The notes under the pieces are model-generated. The model did not search any database, had not been told where the DNA came from, and saw only the letters and a list, made by a program, of their open reading frames with translations. A stretch of DNA of 64,000 nt, taken from the NCBI RefSeq assembly GCF_007677725.1, contig NZ_VEDF01000002.1, positions 124,001 to 188,000 of the forward strand. Reading direction: 5' to 3'. The translations under genes and the position numbers were made by a program. Positions 37,847-46,091 of this stretch are shown here, piece after piece. This stretch comes from Pseudomonas sp. URMO17WK12:I11 (lineage in GTDB: Bacteria > Pseudomonadota > Gammaproteobacteria > Pseudomonadales > Pseudomonadaceae). The number at the start of each line of letters is the position of its first letter. Position 1 is the first letter of the stretch.

Positions 37847-40675
37847 TCAGAAGCGGTAGCCGACTTCCAGCCAGTACTGGCGGCCGATTTCGTAGGTGGT
37901 GCGGGCGGTGCTGCTGTTGCTGACGATCGGGTTGACCTTGTCGGTGACGTTGGTCACGTCCACCGCCACGAACAGCGCCTGCTCGCGGGCCGTGGGGATC
38001 TCCCATTTGACGCGCATGTCCCAGGTCGGCGCGGCGGCCACCGAGGCGGTGTCGTATACCTGCAAGCTCTCACCACCCACCTCTTCGGTGCGACCGGTGT
38101 CGATGATCTGGTCGTACGCGCCGCGGTAGCGGAAGAAGTTGCTGACGGTCAGGTGCCAGGCAGGGATCTCGGTGATGGTCGTCAGGCGTGCGGTCCATGG
38201 GCGGTTGAAATCGCTGGCCGGTAACTCGCTGTAGGCCATGCGCTTGCCGTCGTAAAGCACATCGCCATCGGCGTATTCGGTATCGTTGAAGCCTGATTCA
38301 TAGGTGCTGTAGGCGTTCTTGCTACGCGACCAATCCAGCGCCAGCTGCAGGCTGGTGACACTGCCCAGCACGCGGAACGACTGATTGGGGGTGATGGTCA
38401 GTGAAACGTTGTCGCTCTCGCTGGTGCCGGCATTGACGTAGTTGTAGTAGATGGCCTGGTAGCCCTCCGCTGGGTCCAGGCCAAGCACCCGCGACGAGGC
38501 CCGCACCACCTGATCCTTGCCTTTGCGGTGCACGTACTTGAGCCGGAAGTCGGTGTCCAGCCAGCGCTGCTCGAGGCCCAGCATCAACTCGTCGTCGTAG
38601 GGGATGTTCATGTCCGAGAGCCGGTTGGTATTGAGCACCTGCCTGCCCACCCATTCACCGGTCTGGGTGGCGCGGGTGTAGGTGGTGTTCAGCCCCTGGC
38701 GGCCGTCGGCGAGACGGTACTTGAACAGGTTGCGCCCGTAGTAGCGGTTGGCGCCGAACACCAGCACGGTGCTGCGGTCGCCGAAGAAGTCGTAGTCACC
38801 GGCAAAACGCGGCGACACGGTCTTCTGCTTCATGTAGTCGTCGCCCTCGAAGCGCAGGCCGGGGCGCAGGCTGAGCTTGCCGATCTGCATCTGATCGTCG
38901 ATGAAGAAGGCGTAGGCGTTTTCGGTGAGGTCGATCTTGCCGGCGTTGTACTGGGTACGGGTACTGGCCCACTGGCGGCTATTGCCATTTAGCAACGGGC
39001 TGACCGAACACCACGGGTCGCTGGCGGCGCAGCTGGTGCCGTTGTCGCGCTTGAAAGTGCTGACGCCCTGGCCGGTTTGCTCACGTTCCCACACGGCGTG
39101 CTGCTGGGACAGTTCCAGGCCGGTGGTGAAACCATGGCTGATGCCAGCGAATTCGAAGGTCTGCCACTCTCCCTTGAGGGTGTAGTCAACGCCGCGCTGG
39201 GTCTGGTCGAGGTCACCGAACGCGCCTTCACCGCTTTTGGCCGTGTTGCTGCTGGGGTTGCCCCAGTTCTTGGCGTCGGAGTACCACCACATGACGGTGT
39301 CCGTTTCATCGGACTCACGCGAGCTGTACAGGTTGGTCAGCGCCAGCGTATGGGTCCAGCGCGCCTGATCACCTTCCCAGATCGCTTTCAGCGAGCCCTG
39401 CCAGCCACCGTTGGTGTTGGTGAACCCGGAGTTGATGAAGTTTTCGCGAAAGAACACGTTCTCCTGGGGCGCCTGGATGAACGAGCCTTCCAGGGTCAGC
39501 CGGTCGCTGACGTCCCAATAGGTCTTGAGCATGTAGTTGTCGAGCTGCCGGGTCTGGTCTTCGCGGCTGTCGGCATTGGGGCTGGAGTAGCCATTGTCGT
39601 AGCGGTTGAGCGGGATCACCGAACGACGCTGGGAAAAGCTCAGGATCGCGCCGAAGTTGTCGGTCAGGTGGCCTTCGAGCATGCCGCGCAGGGTGGTCTT
39701 CTCGAATTCTGGCTGGTACTGCTCGGAGGACGAGTTGTCGAAGCTCTCCTGGTCTTCCTGGGTGATGTGGTAGCGGGTCCATTCCGAGCGACTGATGCCG
39801 TAGGAGAACTTGCCGTGGAAGTCCTTGCTCGGGCGGCGGGTGATGGCATCGATCACGCCGCCGTTGAAGCCGCCGTACTCGACCGGCACGTTGCTGTCGT
39901 AGACCTTCACTTCCTGCAGCAGGTCGGCGTCCAGGGCGATGCCGTGGGGGTTGCTGGGTGCGGCGTCGAACTGGCGGTTCTCGCTGTAGCCGTGGGCTCC
40001 GGGGTCGAGGTCGTTGTTGATCGAGATGCCGTCGATCATGAAATTGTTCTGGTAGAACTTGGCGCCGTTGATGCTGATGTCGGCGGGGTCGATCTCGCCC
40101 GGGGTGTTGGAGCTTTTCTGCGACCCGGAGAACTGCACGCTGGGGTGCATCTGCAGCAGCGTGGTGATGTCGCCGTTGGCGCCGGGGAAGGCATGGATGG
40201 CTTTGCCGCTGATGACCGTGGCGCCCATGTAGCCGTTGCCTTCGGTATCGCCCAGCACCAGGGTGTCGTGCAGCTCCAGGGGACCGGTGTCGGCTTCGCT
40301 GTGCAGCAGACGCAGGCTGACAACATCGCCGTCGGCGTCCCAAGTGAGGCCGCTGCCGGAGAGCAGGCGCGAGAGTGCCGCCTCGCTGCTGAAGTGGCCC
40401 TGTACCGGGTTGCTCCGGGCGCCTTCGAGCAGTTGTGCATCGACGCTGACTTGCAGGCCACTCTGTTGACCGAAGGCGATCAGCGCGGCGGCCAGGCTCT
40501 GCGCCGGGATGGCGAAAGCGTGCGTCTGGGCCAGCTTCACGGGCGCTTCGGCAGCGCACAGCAACGGCGCCTGCAATACGCAGCCCAGGCCCAGCAGGCC
40601 ACTGCCCAGCACACATTTCAGGCGCAACGACCAACCCCGCGCGCTGCGCGGCTTCCGGCTTGTTGTTTGAGTCAT
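37847..40675 (-). CDS. TonB-dependent transducer receptor (FecA-like, with signalling domain)
   Basis: A 942-residue outer-membrane receptor. A signal peptide precedes a secretin/TonB N-terminal signalling domain at about 50-123 (FAIPAQSLAAALIAFGQQSGL), followed by a TonB-box-like DTLVL at 137-141, a plug (DGISINNDLDPGAHG) and a long barrel ending with a terminal phenylalanine (EVGYRF). The signalling domain predicts control through the FecR and FecI proteins encoded just upstream. ATG at 40675 has GGGG seven bases before it; 12 more codons are open upstream. The ligand is unknown; the neighbour M16 protease suggests a protein or peptide. Confidence 0.93.
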   Translation of the reverse strand: MTQTTSRKPRSARGWSLRLKCVLGSGLLGLGCVLQAPLLCAAEAPVKLAQTHAFAIPAQSLAAALIAFGQQSGLQVSVDAQLLEGARSNPVQGHFSSEAALSRLLSGSGLTWDADGDVVSLRLLHSEADTGPLELHDTLVLGDTEGNGYMGATVISGKAIHAFPGANGDITTLLQMHPSVQFSGSQKSSNTPGEIDPADISINGAKFYQNNFMIDGISINNDLDPGAHGYSENRQFDAAPSNPHGIALDADLLQEVKVYDSNVPVEYGGFNGGVIDAITRRPSKDFHGKFSYGISRSEWTRYHITQEDQESFDNSSSEQYQPEFEKTTLRGMLEGHLTDNFGAILSFSQRRSVIPLNRYDNGYSSPNADSREDQTRQLDNYMLKTYWDVSDRLTLEGSFIQAPQENVFFRENFINSGFTNTNGGWQGSLKAIWEGDQARWTHTLALTNLYSSRESDETDTVMWWYSDAKNWGNPSSNTAKSGEGAFGDLDQTQRGVDYTLKGEWQTFEFAGISHGFTTGLELSQQHAVWEREQTGQGVSTFKRDNGTSCAASDPWCSVSPLLNGNSRQWASTRTQYNAGKIDLTENAYAFFIDDQMQIGKLSLRPGLRFEGDDYMKQKTVSPRFAGDYDFFGDRSTVLVFGANRYYGRNLFKYRLADGRQGLNTTYTRATQTGEWVGRQVLNTNRLSDMNIPYDDELMLGLEQRWLDTDFRLKYVHRKGKDQVVRASSRVLGLDPAEGYQAIYYNYVNAGTSESDNVSLTITPNQSFRVLGSVTSLQLALDWSRSKNAYSTYESGFNDTEYADGDVLYDGKRMAYSELPASDFNRPWTARLTTITEIPAWHLTVSNFFRYRGAYDQIIDTGRTEEVGGESLQVYDTASVAAAPTWDMRVKWEIPTAREQALFVAVDVTNVTDKVNPIVSNSSTARTTYEIGRQYWLEVGYRF

Positions 40676-40830
40676 GCCACATCCCCGCCCCGGGCAGTCG
40701 CCGGGAAGCAAAATTGAATACGAATCGATATCATTTGTTGCGCGCGGGGGAGAAGACGGGGCAGTTCGGGGAATTTTCAGAAAATTGTGAAATTATTTTT
40801 TCAGCGGGGATTTTTGGGGGCTGCTGCGCA

Positions 40831-40906
40831 GCCCTTTCGCGACACAAGGCCGCTCCCACATGGGAATGCGACCTCCTGTGGGAGCGGCCTTGTGTCGCGA
40901 AAGGGC
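40831..40906. repeat. REP-type perfect inverted repeat, receptor-fecR gap
   Basis: Arms 40831-40860 and 40877-40906 are perfectly complementary over 30 bases with a 16-base loop; further GGGGCTGC/GCGGCCCC ends extend the stem. The core is the same as at 2308-2381. It could end fecR transcription upstream of the receptor gene. Confidence 0.9.
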
Positions 40907-40927
40907 CGCAAAGCGGCCCCAGCAATC

Positions 40928-41890
40928 TCAAGGCTTAACAAGCACCAGCAGCCAAGGCCCATAGCTGCGCACCTCACCACCATGGGGCCGGATCACCGCC
41001 CGCAAGGCCGCCTCAGGTTTACGCAGGTCATAAACACCGGTGACTCGCTTGTCACCCAGCGCCTTGTCCCGCAGCACCACCTCTCCCGGCAGGTACCGCG
41101 CCAGTTCCTGCACCAGCTCGGCCACGCGCTGGTCATCGGCAATCAACTGACCTTGGCGCCAGGCGGCGGTCTGCGAAGGTACGAAGGTCTTCACCTGAAC
41201 GATCCCCTCGGCATAACGCAGCCGCTCCCCGGCGGTGAGGGCATCCGAGAGCAGACGCGCATCGGCGACATCCTCGACCCGCACCGAACCATGCTGCACA
41301 TCTACCCCCACCGTGCCCGGCCGCAGCTCGACGTTGAACGCCGTACCGGTCACCGTCACCTTGACCGCCTCGGCGCGCACATGGAACGGCTTGGTCTTGT
41401 CGGGCTTCACCTCGAAGAACGCCTGCCCGGCCAGCAGCTTCACGTCGCGGTGATTGCCGGAGTAGTCCACGGCGATGGCAGTGTCGCTGTCCATCTGCAC
41501 CACGCTGCCATCGGCCAGGGTGATATCGCGGGTCTCGCCCTGGGCGGTGCGATAGTCAGCCTGCAGGCGCAGGCTCAGGGATGGCGCCACGGCCACCAGC
41601 AGGCAGGCCGCCACGGCCGCCCCAAGCCACCAGCGTCGGCGGCGTACAGGCAATTGCACCACCGGCGCCTTGGGCCAGTGCTCGATGGTGGCCGGTGCCA
41701 GCTGGCCAGTGAGCTGCCAGAGCTTTTCGGCCTTGCGATAGGCCTCGGCATTGGCGGTATCACTCGCGCACCACTGCTCGAACGCCTCGCGCAGTTGCGG
41801 GTCGTACGGGGCCTGCTGCAGGCGCAGGAGCCAGTCCAGGGCCTGCTCGCGGCGGCTGGCGGTGAGGTCTGCTGACGTCATGTCGGGCAT
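40928..41890 (-). CDS. FecR-type anti-sigma factor
   Basis: A 320-residue inner-membrane regulator. The N-terminal 80 residues (REQALDWLLRLQQ...EAFEQWCASDTANAEAY) are the cytoplasmic anti-sigma part, a single membrane segment lies at about 86-106 (WWLGAAVAACLLVAVA), and the periplasmic FecR domain follows (TLADGSVVQMDSDTAIAVDY, LLAGQAFFEVKPD). It receives the signal from the receptor signalling domain and frees the sigma factor. Two ATGs (41890, 41881) lie close to an AGGAG; the first is used here. Confidence 0.92.
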   Translation of the reverse strand: MPDMTSADLTASRREQALDWLLRLQQAPYDPQLREAFEQWCASDTANAEAYRKAEKLWQLTGQLAPATIEHWPKAPVVQLPVRRRRWWLGAAVAACLLVAVAPSLSLRLQADYRTAQGETRDITLADGSVVQMDSDTAIAVDYSGNHRDVKLLAGQAFFEVKPDKTKPFHVRAEAVKVTVTGTAFNVELRPGTVGVDVQHGSVRVEDVADARLLSDALTAGERLRYAEGIVQVKTFVPSQTAAWRQGQLIADDQRVAELVQELARYLPGEVVLRDKALGDKRVTGVYDLRKPEAALRAVIRPHGGEVRSYGPWLLVLVKP

Positions 41891-41981
41891 GGCTCCTGGG
41901 GGATCTCTGAGGCGCGAATGGCCGCGAAGGGTCGCACAGAGTCGCCCCGTTCAGCAAAAGACGCGGCAGCCGGGCGTTTTT

Positions 41982-42482
41982 TCACAGGTCATCCTCCAGG
42001 CGTGCCATGCAGTGGCTGAGGGCATCACGCACCAGCTGGTGCACCAGGCTGACCGAGACGTTCAGGTGCGTGGCCACCTCCTGCAAGGTATGCCCGCCCA
42101 GGCGGTGCATCTCGAAGGCCACGCGGGTGCGCAGCGGCAACTCTTCGAGGGCGCGGCTGATGGCGCTGAGTTCATTCTGCTGGGTGACGGCCTGTTCGGG
42201 CGAGGCGCTGCTGGACGGCAGTTCGGCAAGGATCTCGTCGCCGCCGGGCTGGGCCTTTTCCGTGGCGCTGCGGCGGGTCTGGTCGAGGGCCAGGTTGCGC
42301 ACGATGCGGTACAGGTAGCTGGCCGGGTGGCGGATGTCGGCATCGTCCTGCTGGCGGCTGAAACGCAGCCAGGCTTCCTGCACCACATCTTCGGCGCGCG
42401 CGCGGCAGCCGACGATCGGCGCGGCATAGTCGAGCAGTGCCGCCCGGTGGGCCAGGTAGAGCTGGAGTTTGTCGTCCGCCAC
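41982..42482 (-). CDS. FecI-type ECF sigma factor
   Basis: A 166-residue ECF sigma-70 factor. Region 2 includes RAEDVVQEAWLRFSR and PASYLYRIVRNLALDQTRR; region 4 is ALEELPLRTRVAFEMHRLGGHTLQEVATHLNVSVSLVHQLVRDAL. The start codon is GTG at 42482, with no strong ribosome-binding site, which suggests low expression. It is the first gene of the fecI-fecR-receptor-protease-ABC set. A Fur-box-like site lies about 45-60 bp upstream. Confidence 0.92.
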   Translation of the reverse strand: MADDKLQLYLAHRAALLDYAAPIVGCRARAEDVVQEAWLRFSRQQDDADIRHPASYLYRIVRNLALDQTRRSATEKAQPGGDEILAELPSSSASPEQAVTQQNELSAISRALEELPLRTRVAFEMHRLGGHTLQEVATHLNVSVSLVHQLVRDALSHCMARLEDDL

Positions 42483-42524
42483 GAGGTGGTATGCCAGAGG
42501 GTTTCGGGGGCGGCGATGTTACCC

Positions 42525-42543
42525 GTAGTCGAGAATCATTATC
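42525..42543 (-). promoter_or_regulatory. Fur-box-like site upstream of the ECF sigma gene
   Basis: On the minus strand the 19 bases read GATAATGATTCTCGACTAC, agreeing with the first nine bases of the Fur consensus GATAATGATAATCATTATC and partly with the second half. Position just before the sigma gene suggests repression when iron is plentiful. Confidence 0.6.
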
Positions 42544-42571
42544 AACGGTTGGATTTGTGTTGCCTGTCCGG

Positions 42572-42712
42572 GCCTCTTCGCGGGTGAACCCGCTCCCACA
42601 GGGATCGTAGAGATTTCGGGGGCTGTGCAGTACCTATGGGTTCCACAGGTACTGCACAGATTTCGAGAACTGCGCAGTACCCTGTGGGAGCGGCTTTAGC
42701 CGCGAAGCAGGC
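42572..42712. repeat. Nested inverted repeats between gbdR and the sigma gene
   Basis: Outer arms 42572-42603 (GCCTCTTCGCGGGTGAACCCGC...) and 42680-42711 are REP-type complements; within them CTGTGCAGTACCT (42622) pairs with AGGTACTGCACAG (42647-42659) and a third GCAGTACC copy occurs at 42674. It lies beyond the gbdR stop and may terminate gbdR. Confidence 0.75.
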
Positions 42713-42721
42713 GACTCGGTG

Positions 42722-43828
42722 TCAGAGCCTTACACTGGCAAAGGTCGACTCGTTGCGCGCCTGGCTCAGGGCCGCCATCGGCCCGCTGTGCGGCGACAGG
42801 GTCATGGCCTGCGGGATTGGCATCATCGCCACCTGCTGCGTGGTGTTGGAGCCGACGCGCTCGTCGCGCGGCGGGATGCCGAAGTATTCGCGGTAACACT
42901 TGGAGAAGTGCGGCGTGGACACGAAGCCGCACACCGAGGCGACTTCGATGATCGACATCGGCGTCTGCTTGAGCAGCTGGCGCGCGCGGATCAGGCGCAG
43001 CTTCAGGTAGTAGCGCGACGGCGAGCAGTGCAGGTATTTCTGGAACAGCCGCTCGAGCTGGCGGCGCGATACCGACACGTAGACGGCCAGTTCGTCGAGG
43101 TCGATCGGCTCTTCGAGGTTGGCTTCCATCAGCGCGACGATTTCCTGCAGCTTCGGCTGGTTGGTGCCGAGCATGTGCTTGAGCGGCACGCGCTGATGAT
43201 CCTGCTCGTTACGGATACGCTCGTAGACGAACATCTCCGAGATGGCTGCCGACAGCTCGCGGCCGTGATCGCGGCTGATCAGGTGCAGCATCATGTCCAG
43301 CGGCGCGGTCCCGCCTGAACTGGTGAAGCGATTACGGTCGAGGGTGAATAGGCGGGTGCTCATGTTGACCCGCGGGAACGCCTCCTGCATGGCGGCCAGG
43401 CATTCCCAGTGCACGCTGCAATCGAAGCCATCGAGCAGACCGGCACAGGCCAAGGCCCAGCTGCCGGTACACACCGCGCCAAGGCGGCGTGACTGGCGAG
43501 CCTGGGCCTGCAGCCAGGTGACATGCTCGCGGGTAACGGTGCGCTGAATGCCCACGCCACCGCAGACGATCACTGTGTCGATCGGTGGCGCACTGTGCAT
43601 GGCGGCATCGGGGGTGATCTGCAGGCCGTCACTGGCCCATACCTGGCCGCCGTCGACGGTGAGCGTGTGCCAGCGGTACAGCTCGCGGCCGGACAACTGG
43701 TTGGCCATGCGCAGCGGTTCGACCGCCGATGCCAGGGAGATCAGGGTGAAATTATCCAGAAGAAGAAACCCGATGGACTGGGGTGCTGTGCGGTTCTGGG
43801 TTGAATTCCCGGAGGTGTACGACGTCAT
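42722..43828 (-). CDS. gbdR: GlxA/AraC-family glycine betaine regulator
   Basis: A 368-residue activator of the glycine-betaine and dimethylglycine catabolic genes. It has a DJ-1/PfpI-like sensing domain (about 18-200; FLLLDNFTLISLASAVEPLRMAN, GAVCTGSWALACAGLLDG) and a C-terminal AraC DNA-binding domain (about 235-330; VSVSRRQLERLFQKYLHCSPSRYYL, SIIEVASVCGFVSTPHFSKCYREYFG), plus a short tail. It is the known regulator in P. aeruginosa, and lies next to the serine dehydratase and cbcXWV as there. Confidence 0.95.
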   Translation of the reverse strand: MTSYTSGNSTQNRTAPQSIGFLLLDNFTLISLASAVEPLRMANQLSGRELYRWHTLTVDGGQVWASDGLQITPDAAMHSAPPIDTVIVCGGVGIQRTVTREHVTWLQAQARQSRRLGAVCTGSWALACAGLLDGFDCSVHWECLAAMQEAFPRVNMSTRLFTLDRNRFTSSGGTAPLDMMLHLISRDHGRELSAAISEMFVYERIRNEQDHQRVPLKHMLGTNQPKLQEIVALMEANLEEPIDLDELAVYVSVSRRQLERLFQKYLHCSPSRYYLKLRLIRARQLLKQTPMSIIEVASVCGFVSTPHFSKCYREYFGIPPRDERVGSNTTQQVAMMPIPQAMTLSPHSGPMAALSQARNESTFASVRL

Positions 43829-44204
43829 CGCGATTTCTCCTCACACAAATGCAGGGTGTGTGCCTCAGGCGGGCACTGATTTCTTGTTATTGCCCCCGTC
43901 TCATGTGTAGGGGCTGGTTTCCAATCCCAACGCAAACGCCGTGCCTGAAATTGAACGGCTGATCGAAAAAACCTGAAAACGACGTCTTCATCTGCCAAAT
44001 CAGGTACTTCGAGCGTTGTGAAGATCCTGCTGAAACGCGCGTCCTAGCGCCGTTGCTGTAACTGCTGAGCAATTAAGTGACACGCGTTGGGTAAGTTGCC
44101 CAGAAACGACACTCTTGAGTGTCACCGACAATGCCCACATCGATTGCGACAGCCGACGATCGGTCGCCTGCGCCGTGCACTGAAACGGGGCTTGGCGCAC
44201 CGAT
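43829..44204. other. Non-coding region upstream of gbdR
   Basis: This holds the gbdR promoter and leader. No gene, RNA or clear repeat was seen. Base composition is more AT-rich than the coding neighbours around 43910-44110. Confidence 0.5.
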
Positions 44205-44257
44205 AAAACTCAAGGGCTTCTACCCGGGCGATGCAAGCTGCCCGTGCAGAAGCCCTT
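44205..44257 (-). terminator. Terminator of the serine dehydratase gene
   Basis: AAGGGCTTCT (44212-44221) pairs with AGAAGCCCTT (44248-44257), enclosing a smaller CGGGC/GCCCG dyad. On the minus strand the stem is followed by a T-containing stretch (AAAACT upstream). It lies 17 bp after the stop. Confidence 0.75.
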
Positions 44258-44273
44258 GTGATCGATCAGCCCG

Positions 44274-45650
44274 TCAGCACTCGATGGCGCTGACCGCCAG
44301 CCCGCCGCGCGAGGTTTCTTTGTATTTGTCGTGCATGTCGGCGCCGGTGTCACGCATGGTGCGGATCACCTGGTCGAGTGAAATGAAATGCTCGCCGTCG
44401 CCGCGCAGCGACATCTGCACCGCGTTGATCGCCTTGACCGCAGCGATGGCGTTGCGCTCGATGCACGGCACCTGCACCAGGCCACCGACCGGATCGCAGG
44501 TCAGGCCCAGGTTGTGCTCAAGGGCAATTTCGGCGGCGTTTTCCACCTGCGGCGGGGTTGCCCCGAGCACCTCGGCCAAGCCGGCAGCCGCCATGGCGCA
44601 GGCCGAGCCGACCTCGCCCTGGCAACCGACCTCGGCGCCTGAGATCGATGCGTTCTTCTTGCACAGGATGCCCACCGCCGCTGCCGCGAGAAAGAAATCG
44701 ACCACGCTCGACTCATCCACTGCGTCGCTGAAGCGCATGTAATAGTGCAGCACCGCAGGAATGATCCCGGCGGCGCCATTGGTCGGCGCGGTGACCATGC
44801 GCCCCCCGGCGGCGTTTTCTTCGTTGACCGCCAGGGCGAACAGGTTGACCCACTCCATGGCGCTCATGGTCGAGCCGATCACGTTGGGCTTGCCGATCTC
44901 TTGCAGGCTGCGGTGCAGCTTGGCGGCGCGGCGCCGCACATTGAGCCCACCGGGCAGCGTACCTTCGTACTTGAGGCCGTTGTTGACGCATTCCTGCATC
45001 GCGTCCCACAACTTGTGCAGGCCTGCGCGAATCTCCGCTTCGCTGCGCCAGACTTTCTCGTTGGCCATCATCAATTGCGACACGCTGAGGTCGTTTTGCT
45101 TGCACAGCCGCAGCAGTTCGGCGGCGCTGTTGAAATCGTAAGGCAGCACCGTCTGATCGGCGTCCAGCACACCGCTGGCCGCCTGCGCGGCATCGACCAC
45201 GAAACCGCCGCCGACCGAATAGTAGGTATCGCGATGCAGCTCACCCTGAGCGCCTTCGGCGATCAGGGTCATGGCGTTGGGGTGATACGGCAGGTTCTCT
45301 TCCAGCAGCAGCATATCGCGGGCCCAGACGAACTCGATGGGCAGGCGGTTATCCAGCTTGAGGACATGGGTTTCGCGCAGATCGGCAATGCGCGGCACGA
45401 TCTGGTTAGGGTCGATGGCGTCGGGCCATTCGCCCATCAGGCCCATGATGGTGGCGTTGTCAGTGCCGTGACCGACGCCGGTGGCCGACAGCGAGCCGTA
45501 CAGGCGCACCTCGATCCTTTGCACCTGTTCCAGCTCACCGCGCTCACGCAGCCCCTGGACGAACAGGGCGCCGGCACGCATGGGGCCGACGGTATGTGAG
45601 CTGGAAGGCCCGACACCGATCTTGAACAGGTCGAACACGCTGATGGCCAT
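44274..45650 (-). CDS. sdaB: L-serine ammonia-lyase (iron-sulfur type)
   Basis: A single-chain 458-residue serine dehydratase converting L-serine to pyruvate and ammonia with an oxygen-labile 4Fe-4S cluster. The N-terminal domain carries [16 protein letters not shown]; the C-terminal domain carries the conserved [21 protein letters not shown] and [18 protein letters not shown] cluster cysteines. It is the final step that feeds serine from glycine-betaine breakdown into central metabolism. ATG at 45650 is used because the family N-terminus [10 protein letters not shown] starts there, with GAGGTG upstream. Paralogues are usual, so the symbol follows the P. aeruginosa gene beside gbdR. Confidence 0.93.
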   Translation of the reverse strand: MAISVFDLFKIGVGPSSSHTVGPMRAGALFVQGLRERGELEQVQRIEVRLYGSLSATGVGHGTDNATIMGLMGEWPDAIDPNQIVPRIADLRETHVLKLDNRLPIEFVWARDMLLLEENLPYHPNAMTLIAEGAQGELHRDTYYSVGGGFVVDAAQAASGVLDADQTVLPYDFNSAAELLRLCKQNDLSVSQLMMANEKVWRSEAEIRAGLHKLWDAMQECVNNGLKYEGTLPGGLNVRRRAAKLHRSLQEIGKPNVIGSTMSAMEWVNLFALAVNEENAAGGRMVTAPTNGAAGIIPAVLHYYMRFSDAVDESSVVDFFLAAAAVGILCKKNASISGAEVGCQGEVGSACAMAAAGLAEVLGATPPQVENAAEIALEHNLGLTCDPVGGLVQVPCIERNAIAAVKAINAVQMSLRGDGEHFISLDQVIRTMRDTGADMHDKYKETSRGGLAVSAIEC

Positions 45651-45900
45651 TGTCGAATCACCTCTTGCTGGGCTTGTCTCTGCGCGCCAGGCGCAGGGCG
45701 GGGCAACTGCTAGGCTGAAGCTGCGAGCCGCCAGGAATGCACGCATCATCGGGCTTTTGCCTACCCCCTCGCCGTCTGCAACCGACGTACTTTTGTCCAG
45801 CAGCGCCGCTGGTTTTCGGCCATCGATGCGCCGCTTTCAAACGCGCTTGTGACGTAAAAATGCGGTGGGAGGGATGGAAAAATCCATAAACGACATCGCC

Positions 45901-45938
45901 CGTACTGGAAGCGACCCGTTGCGTACTGGTTACGACCC
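45901..45938. promoter_or_regulatory. 21-bp-spaced direct repeat upstream of cbcX
   Basis: CGTACTGGAAGCGACCC (45901-45917) and CGTACTGGTTACGACCC (45922-45938) share 14 of 17 bases and start 21 bp apart, the form expected for a dimeric AraC-type activator. The 441-bp region between the serine dehydratase and cbcX holds nothing else that I can identify. GbdR is the expected binder. Confidence 0.65.
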
Positions 45939-46091
45939 CACCAGTAGGCGATTGCCCGGCGCTGGAGGATTATCGAAAGCGACTCGTAAAGCACGGCCAC
46001 GCAACCTGCCCTCTGCAGGCCTGGTCGACCGGACCCTGAGAAAACCCGGCGACCCACGCGAACCCGAAGACAAAATCACAGGAGTCCACCC

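Noticed and set aside
43829..44204. Hidden small gene upstream of gbdR
   Set aside because: No frame combines a ribosome-binding site with coding-like composition.
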